From contig NZ_JAUCGJ010000031.1 of the NCBI RefSeq assembly GCF_030378065.1, positions 1 through 56,921 of the forward strand: a stretch of DNA of 56,921 nt, written 5' to 3'. Position 1 is the first letter of the stretch, and every line of letters starts with the position of its first letter. Positions 47,591-55,947 of the stretch are shown piece after piece. Origin of the DNA: Candidatus Venteria ishoeyi (lineage in GTDB: Bacteria > Pseudomonadota > Gammaproteobacteria > Beggiatoales > Beggiatoaceae). A program made the position numbers and the translations under genes. Below the pieces are notes generated by a model. That model was not told where the DNA came from. It saw nothing but the letters and a program-made list of their open reading frames with translations, and made no database searches.

Positions 47591-48163
47591 CTATTCACTG
47601 CTCACCATATTCGAATAAAACTTGATGAGTTTTAATTCATTCTCATCTTCATCACATTTTTCTTCCAGGTTCGGTGGCGGGCATATGCTATCTACATTCT
47701 CATCGTAGCACTCCCTGGCCTTGTTTTCCGGACCTGCCAGCATTTCTTTCTTGGCTTCATCCAAGCAGCTGAGCCAGACCGCCTTTTCGCATTTGTCATG
47801 GGCTTTCTGAAGTTTTTTACGGCACTTTCTCTTCTTCTTATAGAGAGCTTTCACATCTTTCTTGAAGTTGGCAAACTTCTCTTTATCTACCTTTCCAAGT
47901 TTATCCTTACATGTAAAATAGTTCTTCTGTCCCTGGGTGATACATTTTTTATAGATTTTATCCGCCTTTTTTTGGCCCTTATCCGCCTCATCCGGTGATT
48001 CAGCGCCATAAATAGCATCAGTTATTTGCTTATTATGGACCATCTCGCATCTATCATCATATTGTTGCCAATCCTTGTCACATTCATCATCAGCTTGTGC
48101 CGGTAAGCTCAGGCTTAAAGCTAACATGGCTGCGGAGGTCAGTATGGTATTTTTGATTTTCAT
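47591..48163 (-). CDS. Secreted lysine- and cysteine-rich hypothetical protein
   Basis: The 190-residue protein has a clear Sec signal peptide ending PAQA (about residue 24), then a strongly charged, lysine-rich helical region with about ten cysteines. Many cysteines are spaced as if paired (ECDKDW, RCEMV, KKCITQ, TCKDK). In the periplasm these would form disulfides. GAGAGGA precedes the ATG. No family was recognised. Confidence 0.7.
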   Translation of the reverse strand: MKIKNTILTSAAMLALSLSLPAQADDECDKDWQQYDDRCEMVHNKQITDAIYGAESPDEADKGQKKADKIYKKCITQGQKNYFTCKDKLGKVDKEKFANFKKDVKALYKKKRKCRKKLQKAHDKCEKAVWLSCLDEAKKEMLAGPENKARECYDENVDSICPPPNLEEKCDEDENELKLIKFYSNMVSSE

Positions 48164-48543
48164 CTCGTATCCTCTCGATGGATTTGTTTTATGTTTTATA
48201 AAGGTGGGTCATTAAGTCAGCGTAAACGATGTACCCGAGTAAAATTTCAGATAACCGGGAAATGGTTGGTACTGGCTTTGGGTTATACTACCGTCCATTT
48301 TAGTGGTCGTCAAACAATCCATATTTCAGCTATTCAACGCCCCTACCCAATCCAAAATAATTTCAATGCACTTTAAAACAGACTGGTATATTTTTAATAA
48401 GAGGGAATGTTTTTAGGAGCCTGTCCGAGAATAGCAAAATCAATGATTTTACTAAACTTAACCCATTATTTATCAATGGCTTAAAAATCCAGTTTTTTGA
48501 AAAACCGAGTTCTCGGACAACCTCTCAGTGGCAACCAACGGCT
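48164..48543. other. 380-bp gap with one inverted-repeat remnant
   Basis: No convincing gene is seen. At 48422-48431 and 48510-48519, TGTCCGAGAA and TTCTCGGACA are perfect 10-bp inverted repeats 78 bases apart. They look like the ends of a small element or a decayed insertion sequence. The interior is AT-rich and has no coding frame. Confidence 0.5.
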
Positions 48544-49896
48544 TTACTCAGCACTATACAATACCCGGTATATTGGTTTTAACACGCTTTCGGCTGCTTT
48601 GGGCACGTTATAATACAGGCGTTTGTATTTCTCATCCCATTGCACCGGGTGTGCTTTGAATAAACCGGGGGCGTTGCCACGCTGATTTTCCAAAAATTCC
48701 GGGAATGCGCTGAGTGAACGGCCTTCGGCACGGAACCTGGCTTTGAGCTTGAGCAGGTTAAGCAGTCCGTCCAGAGCCTGTATGCGCAAAGCATAACCAA
48801 CATGATGGGCAGGATTGCTAATCTCCACTAACAGTGCGCCAGTCATATTATAGCCATAGTGCCACCAAAATAGCCCTGCGCTGGCTTGTGAGCGTATTTC
48901 CAGCAAAGCCTCGGGGGATAAATTGCCGTATTGGGCAGCCTCGCGATACTGTGAAAACGCATGGTTCATGGTTGCATTGGGTTTGTATGAGAGTAATGCT
49001 GACAGGAGTTTATCAAACATACCGGTTTGCCTGGATTGCTCTGACTGCGTGATGTTCGTGTAATGCAGCGCCTGAAACTCGGTGTGTTCGACTTGCTGCA
49101 TATTTTTTTCGGCAGTGTCAAGCGCTGGCAGTTTGGCAATGGTTTGTAATAATGCCAAAGGTATTCTTTTGCCATCAAGGAATTGACTATAGACATGGAA
49201 GATATCCACGATCATTTTTACTGCAACCATTTTGGTAATCAAGTGATTGTTATTTGCCAACAGGCTGCGGGCATAGCTTAAATCATCTGCCAGTTGGGAA
49301 AGTGCAATATCATGCTCGCCCTGGGTGTAGTGGGCAAGCAGTTGTGCATGATGCAATTGCTGCATGTTGAGCATTGTGCGGAAATTTGGGGGCGGCATAT
49401 TGACATGTCTTGCGCCAATCGGGTCGTGATAGCGTGGTTTTTGGTATAAAGATTGGTAACGCGCCAGCCAGGGTGCATAAACCCCGGATAATTCTGCGAC
49501 TGTTTCGCCATGCTCTGCATACCAGGATAGACAATTTTGCGCACTCATTACGCATAGGTCTGCAAAACGCTTGTCTACCGGCATGCTTGTTTCGGGATGT
49601 GTCCTGGCAATGGCTGCCGCATCGGGTTCGGCTCCGGTTTTTTCGTGGTTTTCAATGGCCTGCGCCCAGACCTTGGTACGGGTAATGCCAAATTGCCGGG
49701 GGTCGTGATCGACCGGGGCGAGAAACCCCATCAGGGTAAAATAGCTGTTTTGCGTAGCAGAATAATCAATGGGTTCAAGCTTTAACCAGGCTGCTGCCTC
49801 CGGCTCAAGCGCCTGATCTGGCGAGAAATACAATACCAGATAAGTTGCCAGTGCCAGAAAAAATACCAGAAAAGCGGTTTTTATAAATAGTCTCAT
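48544..49896 (-). CDS. Hypothetical membrane-anchored protein (450 aa)
   Basis: The protein has a single N-terminal membrane helix (about 6-24) and a large, mostly helical periplasmic part. There are two cysteines at about 114 and 121 (LCVMSAQNCLSW), likely a disulfide. I do not recognise a family. AAGGA precedes the ATG. It starts 89 bases after the LRR-Roc-COR stop on the same strand and may be co-transcribed with it. Confidence 0.65.
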   Translation of the reverse strand: MRLFIKTAFLVFFLALATYLVLYFSPDQALEPEAAAWLKLEPIDYSATQNSYFTLMGFLAPVDHDPRQFGITRTKVWAQAIENHEKTGAEPDAAAIARTHPETSMPVDKRFADLCVMSAQNCLSWYAEHGETVAELSGVYAPWLARYQSLYQKPRYHDPIGARHVNMPPPNFRTMLNMQQLHHAQLLAHYTQGEHDIALSQLADDLSYARSLLANNNHLITKMVAVKMIVDIFHVYSQFLDGKRIPLALLQTIAKLPALDTAEKNMQQVEHTEFQALHYTNITQSEQSRQTGMFDKLLSALLSYKPNATMNHAFSQYREAAQYGNLSPEALLEIRSQASAGLFWWHYGYNMTGALLVEISNPAHHVGYALRIQALDGLLNLLKLKARFRAEGRSLSAFPEFLENQRGNAPGLFKAHPVQWDEKYKRLYYNVPKAAESVLKPIYRVLYSAE

Positions 49897-49985
49897 TTAG
49901 TGAGTCCTTAATGATGTATTGGTTTTTAAGTTCTGCATATTGCTTGCGGCTGCTTCCATGATAATGCTCAGCGAGCCGTGCTGAT

Positions 49986-52900
49986 TCAGGGGTGCTTGAT
50001 GTCCTGTACACGCGCCAACAAACGCTCGAAATCCCCATCTTTTTGTTCTGCATATTTCAACAAAGCAATTGCCTGTTTTACTTGCGGGGTTTCGTTGCTG
50101 GGCAAATAACTTTCCGGGGCTTCGTAAATGAAAACCAGTTCCTCAAACTGTGCAGGGCTTAAGGCTTTCAAACACTTTAAAGCCGCTGCGCGACTGCTGC
50201 CAACTACGGCTTTCCGGGTGGGCAAAGTTTTTTTGCTTATTGGTATCGAGTCATAAATATGCACATCCCCCGCCGCATTGATTTGCTGCTCTGACTGCTG
50301 CCTGCCTTGCTCAAAAATACGATGCCCGGATTCCATGCCATGACGCGCTGCATCTTCCATCATTTTTTCTGCGGTAAACACGCCATTTAAAATTTGTGCA
50401 GCGTCCAGCATCTGGTAACACGGCTTTTTACCGTTATTACATTGAATGGCTTGCTGTGCCATCAAAGCCCCACGCAAATTACCCAAACTAAACTGGCCTT
50501 GTTGTTCACTGCGCCCACATTGGCAAGGAATTAAAACTTTAAAATCCAGCCCCTTAAAGCGCCCATGAATCGTCTCTAAGTCATCCATCAACAAGGTTGC
50601 CATATCGCGGCAGCCATTGCCATGTAAACGCAGATGCAATTCTCGCCGTTCGCGGTCTTCAATGATTTCTGCGCGGGTGCCGCCGTGTGCCAGCACTGCG
50701 CCATAACGCCATGCCAAGGTACGATTTTGTTCAATCCACTCATGTCGCCGTACCAGCAAATGCCCGACGATGCCCGATGGCATAAAGCCAGTGTAATCAT
50801 ACATAATCAGCAAGCCGCCATCGGGAAAATTATAGCTTTTCGCGGTTTTGTCCAACAATGATGGCGCAATATATTCATTGGCTTGCGGCAAGGCATAACA
50901 CAATTCAAAACGCTGCATCATTGCCAGCAACTCATCGTGCATCCGGGCAAAATCTTTAGGCTGCCATTCATGCTGTTTCAGGCAATCGGCAAAACGACTT
51001 TGGCGGACTTTTTTCGGGGTTTGCCAAATGCGGCACACATCATCCAGGGTGAAACGCCCGGTTTGTAACTGCACTTCGCGGTCATCCAGCACCCGATACA
51101 CCGCTTCGGTTGCCCAGGTCGGTTTTAAGATAATGGTTTTTTTCAACAACGGCACATCGGTAAAATACAAACACACGCCGAGGTTATGCAATAAATCCAT
51201 CAAAGTCCTTGCAGAATCCTGTTTTAAACCGGCATCCAGGCAAATCTGCTCATAGGTATCCCAGGCAATATACGGCTCAGGACGGTGTTCCAGGGTTTCG
51301 CGCACAGTTTTCCACAAACGCGGGTATTTCTCGCCAATGTGTTTCAGCTTGCGTACACGGTGGCGGATTTCGGCTTTAATTGTTGGCAAACCGCGCTGCG
51401 TGGCTAAATTCGCTGTGACAATCTCTTTCAGGTTTTTGCTAAAACGCTTAAGCAGGCTGCCTTCATCCAGAGAAAATACACGGTCGTCCATTTCATTTTT
51501 CAGCAATAACACCGGGCTGTCGCCGCCAAGTTTTTCCACAATGCTCAACCACCAATAAAAATCCGTGTCATTACGCCGCGTATTAGCGACCAACACATAC
51601 AACGCATTGTGGCTGAGGAAAAACTGATGGGTGGCGTGGTAAATGTCCTGTCCACCGAAGTCCCAAATATTCAAGCGCACAGCGTGTTGCTCGCCGTTGC
51701 TTAAGGGGCAATCCAAATCCCATTGCCAGACATCAATGCCCTCGGTGCTTTGGCTTTCATTGGGCATGGGAATGCTTTCATCCATTAAACGCCATGCCAA
51801 GGTGGTTTTACCTGCGCCGCCTTCGCCGATAATTAACAGCTTGGCTTCATAAATCGCTTCTAAATCCTGTTTTGCGGCATCACGAAAATAGATATGCAGT
51901 TTTGTGATGTCAATAGCGCCTTGGCAATACCGATTACCAAAATAGCCTTGTTGCGGATCCAGCGAAGCCAACGGTGGCAGTTCCAAAGGGTTTTCATGCA
52001 GATCAAAAATACGCAGATCCAATAGTTTTGTGATTTCGGGTGGCAGCGCGCTGAGACCATTATTTCTCAGGTCAAGCGAGGAGAGGTTTTGCAGTTGGCC
52101 GATTTCGGGCGGCAGCGCGCTGAACTGGTTAAAGCCCAAGTTAAGCGAGGAGAGGTTTTGCAGTTGGCCGATTTCGGGCGGCAGCGCGCTGAACTTATTA
52201 CTACTCAGGTCAAGCGAGGAGAGGTTTTGCAGTTGGCCGATTATCTGAGGCAGCGCGCTGAACTTATTATTACTCAGGTCAAGCGAGGAGAGGTTTTGCA
52301 GTTGGCCGATTTCGGGCGGCAGCGCGCTGAACTGGTTAAAGCTCAAGTCAAGCGAGGAGAGGTTTTGCAGTTGGCCGATTTCGGGCGGCAGCGCGCTGAA
52401 CTTATTACTACTCAGGTCAAGCGAGGAGAGGTTTTGCAGTTGGCCGATTATCTTAGGCAGCGCGCTGAACTTATTACTACTCAGGTCAAGCGAGGAGAGG
52501 TTTTGCAGTTGGCCGATTTCGGGTGGCAGCGCGCTGAACTTATTACTACTCAGGTCAAGCGAGGAGAGGTTTTGCAGTTGGCCGATTTCGGGCGGCAGCG
52601 CGCTGAACTTATTACTACTCAGGTCAAGCGAGGAGAGGTTTTGCAGTTGGCCGATTTCGGGCGGCAGCGCGCTGAACTTATTACTACTCAGGTCAAGCGA
52701 GGAGAGGTTTTGCAGTTGGCCGATTTCGGGTGGCAGCGCGCTGAACTTATTACTACTCAGGTCAAGCGAGGAGAGGTTTTGCAGTTGGCCGATTTCGGGC
52801 GGCAGCGTGCTGAACTTATTACTAATCAGGTCAAGCGAGGAGAGGTTTTGCAGTTGGCCGATTTCGGGCGGCAGCGCGCTGAACTGGTTAAAGCTCAAGT

Positions 52901-54251
52901 CAAGCGAGGAGAGGTTTTGCAGTTGGCCGATTATCTTAGGCAGCGCGCTGAACTTATTACTACTCAGGTCAAGCGAGGAGAGGTTTTGCAGTTGGCTGAT
53001 TTCGGGTGGCAGCGCGCTGAGTTCGTTATCCATCAGGTCAAGCGAGGAGAGGTTTTGCAGTTGGCCGATTATCTTAGGCAGCGCGCTGAGACCATTATTT
53101 CTCAGGTAAAGCGAGGAGAGGTTTTGCAGTTGGCCGATTTCGGGCGGCAGCGCGCTGAGACCATTATTTCTCAGGTCAAGCGAGGAGAGGTTTTGCAGTT
53201 GGCCGATTATCTTAGGCAGCGCGCTGAGACCATTATTTCTCAGGTAAAGCGAGGAGAGGTTTTGCAGTTGGCCGATTTCGGGCGGCAGCGCGCTGAACTT
53301 ATTACTACTCAGGTCAAGCGAGGAGAGGTTTTGCAGTTGGCCGATTATCTTAGGCAGCGCACTGAGACCATTATTTCTCAGGTCAAGCGAGGAGAGGTTT
53401 TGCAGTTGGCCGATTATCTTAGGCAGCGCGCTGAACTTATTACTACTCAGGTCAAGTGAAGAGAGGTTTTGCAGTTGGCCGATTTCGGGCGGCAGCGTGC
53501 TGAGTTCGTTATCCATCAGGTTAAGCGAGGAGAGGTTTTGCAGTTGGCCGATTATCTTAGGCAGCGCGCTGAGACCATTATTTCTCAGGTCAAGCGAGGA
53601 GAGGTTTTGCAGTTGGCCGATTTCGGGCGGCAGCGCGCTGAGTTCGTTATCCATCAGGTCAAGCGAGGAGAGGTTTTGCAGTTGGCCGATTATATTAGGC
53701 AGCGCGCTGAACTTATTACGACTCAGGTCAAGTGAGGAGAGGTTTTGCAGTTGGCCGATTTCTGGTGGCAACACACTGATTTCATTGTTATTCAGGTATA
53801 GTTTTTGCAATTTTTTATATTGATAAATCTGTTCGGGTATTGCCTGCAAACGCTGCGCACTCAAATCCAACCAGCGCAGCGGTAGTTGCAAAGCCGCCTC
53901 CAGCAGTGCGCCCTCCAGCCAACGCAGCCATAAACCCGCTATTTGTTCGGGCGCAGGTTCTAAACGCTGCCACACGCCTTGATCCAGTACCAGGTTCGGC
54001 ACATCCCCTAAATCGCGCAAGGGGTTTTGATTGAGTTGAATGAATTGGAGATTGGTTAAATTGGTCAACCAGGATGGCAGGATTTGGATGGCATTGTTGC
54101 CCAGCAGCAGTTGTTCGAGGTGTTCAAGTTCGCGGATTTCTGTGGGGATGTGGGTTAATTTTTGCCATAAATTACCCCGCAAATCCAACACGGGATCGCG
54201 CCGGGCTTGATTGGCCTGGATTTTTTCGAGAATGTATTTGGGCGTGTGCAT
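49986..54251 (-). CDS. LRR-Roc-COR GTPase with adaptor-like C-terminal domain
   Basis: The 1421-residue protein has an N-terminal irregular leucine-rich part (1-167) and then 25 near-identical 23-residue repeats of pattern LQNLSSLxLxxNxxSxLPxxI (168-742). The Roc GTPase domain has P-loop GEGGAGKT (809-816), switch II WDFGGQ (863-868) and a G4-like NEMD (919-922). A COR domain follows (about 960-1245), ending near cysteines 1243, 1245, 1272 and 1278. The last 60 residues (about 1362-1418, SPAQFEELVF...LLKYAEQ) resemble small effector-associated adaptor domains of bacterial conflict proteins; that call is from memory. No kinase domain is fused. There is no good ribosome binding site. It is related to the LRRK2-like ROCO family. 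Confidence 0.92.
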   Translation of the reverse strand: MHTPKYILEKIQANQARRDPVLDLRGNLWQKLTHIPTEIRELEHLEQLLLGNNAIQILPSWLTNLTNLQFIQLNQNPLRDLGDVPNLVLDQGVWQRLEPAPEQIAGLWLRWLEGALLEAALQLPLRWLDLSAQRLQAIPEQIYQYKKLQKLYLNNNEISVLPPEIGQLQNLSSLDLSRNKFSALPNIIGQLQNLSSLDLMDNELSALPPEIGQLQNLSSLDLRNNGLSALPKIIGQLQNLSSLNLMDNELSTLPPEIGQLQNLSSLDLSSNKFSALPKIIGQLQNLSSLDLRNNGLSALPKIIGQLQNLSSLDLSSNKFSALPPEIGQLQNLSSLYLRNNGLSALPKIIGQLQNLSSLDLRNNGLSALPPEIGQLQNLSSLYLRNNGLSALPKIIGQLQNLSSLDLMDNELSALPPEISQLQNLSSLDLSSNKFSALPKIIGQLQNLSSLDLSFNQFSALPPEIGQLQNLSSLDLISNKFSTLPPEIGQLQNLSSLDLSSNKFSALPPEIGQLQNLSSLDLSSNKFSALPPEIGQLQNLSSLDLSSNKFSALPPEIGQLQNLSSLDLSSNKFSALPPEIGQLQNLSSLDLSSNKFSALPKIIGQLQNLSSLDLSSNKFSALPPEIGQLQNLSSLDLSFNQFSALPPEIGQLQNLSSLDLSNNKFSALPQIIGQLQNLSSLDLSSNKFSALPPEIGQLQNLSSLNLGFNQFSALPPEIGQLQNLSSLDLRNNGLSALPPEITKLLDLRIFDLHENPLELPPLASLDPQQGYFGNRYCQGAIDITKLHIYFRDAAKQDLEAIYEAKLLIIGEGGAGKTTLAWRLMDESIPMPNESQSTEGIDVWQWDLDCPLSNGEQHAVRLNIWDFGGQDIYHATHQFFLSHNALYVLVANTRRNDTDFYWWLSIVEKLGGDSPVLLLKNEMDDRVFSLDEGSLLKRFSKNLKEIVTANLATQRGLPTIKAEIRHRVRKLKHIGEKYPRLWKTVRETLEHRPEPYIAWDTYEQICLDAGLKQDSARTLMDLLHNLGVCLYFTDVPLLKKTIILKPTWATEAVYRVLDDREVQLQTGRFTLDDVCRIWQTPKKVRQSRFADCLKQHEWQPKDFARMHDELLAMMQRFELCYALPQANEYIAPSLLDKTAKSYNFPDGGLLIMYDYTGFMPSGIVGHLLVRRHEWIEQNRTLAWRYGAVLAHGGTRAEIIEDRERRELHLRLHGNGCRDMATLLMDDLETIHGRFKGLDFKVLIPCQCGRSEQQGQFSLGNLRGALMAQQAIQCNNGKKPCYQMLDAAQILNGVFTAEKMMEDAARHGMESGHRIFEQGRQQSEQQINAAGDVHIYDSIPISKKTLPTRKAVVGSSRAAALKCLKALSPAQFEELVFIYEAPESYLPSNETPQVKQAIALLKYAEQKDGDFERLLARVQDIKHP
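52026..53750 (-). repeat. 25 tandem 69-bp LRR-coding repeats
   Basis: Twenty-five consecutive 69-bp units (GGCAG landmark at 52042 and every 69 bases to 53698) encode the 23-residue leucine-rich repeat. Differences are confined to a few codon blocks: SSNKF, RNNGL, MDNEL or SFNQF in the variable part, and PPEI or KIIG in the other. Most other codons are identical at DNA level. Each unit is a multiple of three, so gain or loss of units keeps the frame. Confidence 0.97.
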
Positions 54252-54385
54252 ATTTTCTGTTTATAACGAAGTCTGTTGATCTGTTGTTCTGAAAGAGTCT
54301 GCTTAAAAAGCATCCACTTTTTCTAATTGTGCTGCCAAATCTGTTTCAGGGGCAAAGTCCAATCCGCATAAACCAGTATGTCCAT

Positions 54386-54700
54386 TCAGCTTTTGCTCCA
54401 AGTGCCTAATAGTTTGGCATCTTGCAGCTTACGCCCGAACTCATCATCCAGCGCAACCCGTGTTAAATCTTCTGCCAGATTGAGTGTTGCCAGAACTACC
54501 AGATAATGTCCGATAGAGACCCCGGCATTGCCTTGTTCAACCTTGCGAATCGTCGTCCGGCTCAATCCGGTACGCTCAGCGATGAGTTGTTGCGTCAGTT
54601 CCCGGCGTTTACGCGCCAGTTTGATGTTCTCCCCCAGGATTTTCAGGATATGTTGTTGACGTGGAAAAATTAATGCCTGCCGCCGCTCTGTTTCAATCAT
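54386..54700 (-). CDS. HipB-like Xre-family DNA-binding protein
   Basis: The 104-residue regulator begins with an IETERRQALIFPRQQHIL lead-in, then a helix-turn-helix (LTQQLIAERTGLSRTTIRKVEQG) and the tail ALDDEFGRKLQDAKL. That pattern fits antitoxins of the HipB type encoded beside HipA-like kinases. No hipA gene is present. The next gene downstream is the LRR-Roc-COR gene, 134 bases away. The start at 54700 (MIETERR) is preferred over a longer in-frame one. It may control the cluster or be an orphan. Confidence 0.85.
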   Translation of the reverse strand: MIETERRQALIFPRQQHILKILGENIKLARKRRELTQQLIAERTGLSRTTIRKVEQGNAGVSIGHYLVVLATLNLAEDLTRVALDDEFGRKLQDAKLLGTWSKS

Positions 54701-54769
54701 AATGAGCACTATAGTTATCAAAAAATCATGTAATGTCTATTATAGCATCCATTTAATATACTGTTTTTA

Positions 54770-55369
54770 TCAGGAATGCTTTGGTAAAGCCTGCCCGGTA
54801 AACAAATTGCGACATTGCGCCGCAGCATTTCTGCCCTCCACAAAAACCTGCAAGGGGCAGGCATAACCCGGAATCACTTTTCTTTGTTGTATTATCCACG
54901 GCTGATGTAACTGGTAAAAACTGCGGGCATAGGTACCAAAAAAGGCTTCAGCGACAGCACGGTCGCAAATTCGGTGCTGCACGCAAATCTGCAATTGGTC
55001 AAAAAAATCCACCAGGTTTTTGATGTCTTTTTGTAAATGTAATTTTTCCACTATCGGCAAGACAATGGCTGCTTGAATTTTTGCTTGTTCGTCACGATTG
55101 GCGGTACTAAGCTGATTGATTTGCTGGATAACCGCCTGACGCGCGCCCCAGACTTCGGCTAACCGATTGTAGGCTGCTTGCAGTTTTTCATCTTCATTGA
55201 ATTTTTTCCGTTCTGCCATGCTTTGTTTGACACGGTTTTCCTGTTTGACATCAAAGTATTGGTAAATTGCCGCAAGCGTGGTGCAGACGATAATGATTTT
55301 AATATGCAGCTCTACCCAGCCGATGAAAGTTTGTGGCAAAAAAGCCGGTTTTTGTTGGTTTTCGCTCAT
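54770..55369 (-). CDS. Hypothetical membrane protein with coiled coil
   Basis: The 199-residue protein (start MSENQQK) has one N-terminal hydrophobic helix (about 17-36) and a charged coiled-coil-like stretch (about 40-80). A helical domain with cysteines at QICVQHRIC and two more near the C-terminus follows. The start at 55369 overlaps the stop of the upstream secreted-protein gene (ATGA), so the two are co-translated. A longer start at 55399 is possible but lies inside the upstream gene. The family is not recognised. Confidence 0.7.
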   Translation of the reverse strand: MSENQQKPAFLPQTFIGWVELHIKIIIVCTTLAAIYQYFDVKQENRVKQSMAERKKFNEDEKLQAAYNRLAEVWGARQAVIQQINQLSTANRDEQAKIQAAIVLPIVEKLHLQKDIKNLVDFFDQLQICVQHRICDRAVAEAFFGTYARSFYQLHQPWIIQQRKVIPGYACPLQVFVEGRNAAAQCRNLFTGQALPKHS

Positions 55370-55776
55370 GGTTTTGTCCCGTTTTTTGTGGCTGGGCATT
55401 CCGCGGTAAAACTGATGTCAAGCGGGTTTTTTTTCATTTTTATCAACTCCTCAAATTGCTGGCGAAAGCAATGTAGCTGAGCATGGCTGAGTACGAGAAT
55501 GTCATTTGCGGTAATGTCGGGCTGGTTGCTGATTTTGGGTTTGATAACGGGTAAGGGCGTGCGTTGTTCTGTGGCTGTGATTGCTTTTGTACATAACAGT
55601 AAAATAACAATCGGGTCAGTGCTTTCCGTCAGCAGGTTTTCACTTTTTTGATACAGACATTGCATCTGGCTTTTGCTCAAAGTATGGCTATCCGTTTCTG
55701 CCTGAGTCGTTTGGAAAACGGACAAATAAAATACAAAAAAAGTGAGTAAGCAGGTATATGAGGGTGTTTTTAGCAT
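55366..55776 (-). CDS. Small secreted protein with duplicated Cys motif
   Basis: The 136-residue protein (start 55776, AGGA upstream) has a Sec signal peptide ending TTQA (about 27) and two copies of a similar unit. The first is LSKSQMQCLYQKSENLL followed by a second cysteine, the second is LSHAQLHCFRQQFEELI followed by a cysteine. Each unit would form one disulfide. The internal duplication is clear at protein level. It overlaps the next gene by ATGA. Function unknown. Confidence 0.7.
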   Translation of the reverse strand: MLKTPSYTCLLTFFVFYLSVFQTTQAETDSHTLSKSQMQCLYQKSENLLTESTDPIVILLLCTKAITATEQRTPLPVIKPKISNQPDITANDILVLSHAQLHCFRQQFEELIKMKKNPLDISFTAECPATKNGTKP

Positions 55777-55947
55777 GACCGTATTCCTGTAAAAAATGTG
55801 CTGGCTCCACAGGTTTAGCGCGGGAGGGTAATGTGATCCATTAATCATCCCATACGTAACCCGAATATTTTGAATTGATAGCCACGTGTATTTAATGTAT
55901 TTTAATTCAAAAAATTTAATTAAATTAATATGTAACAGAAATTTTTT

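Noticed and set aside
48191-48376. 61-codon frame in the gap before 48544
   Set aside because: No ribosome binding site and no family resemblance.
52089-53459. Long open frame of 456 codons on the plus strand, opposite the LRR repeats
   Set aside because: It is a mirror of the 69-bp repeats, which lack stops in this antisense frame. It has no ribosome binding site and no plausible protein family.
52026-53750. Regular spacing that could look like a CRISPR array
   Set aside because: The units are contiguous, carry no spacers and encode leucine-rich repeats in the minus frame.
54277-54385. Possible hipA remnant after the HipB-like gene
   Set aside because: One frame reads GLCGLDFAPETDLAAQ, but I could not match it to HipA or any other family.
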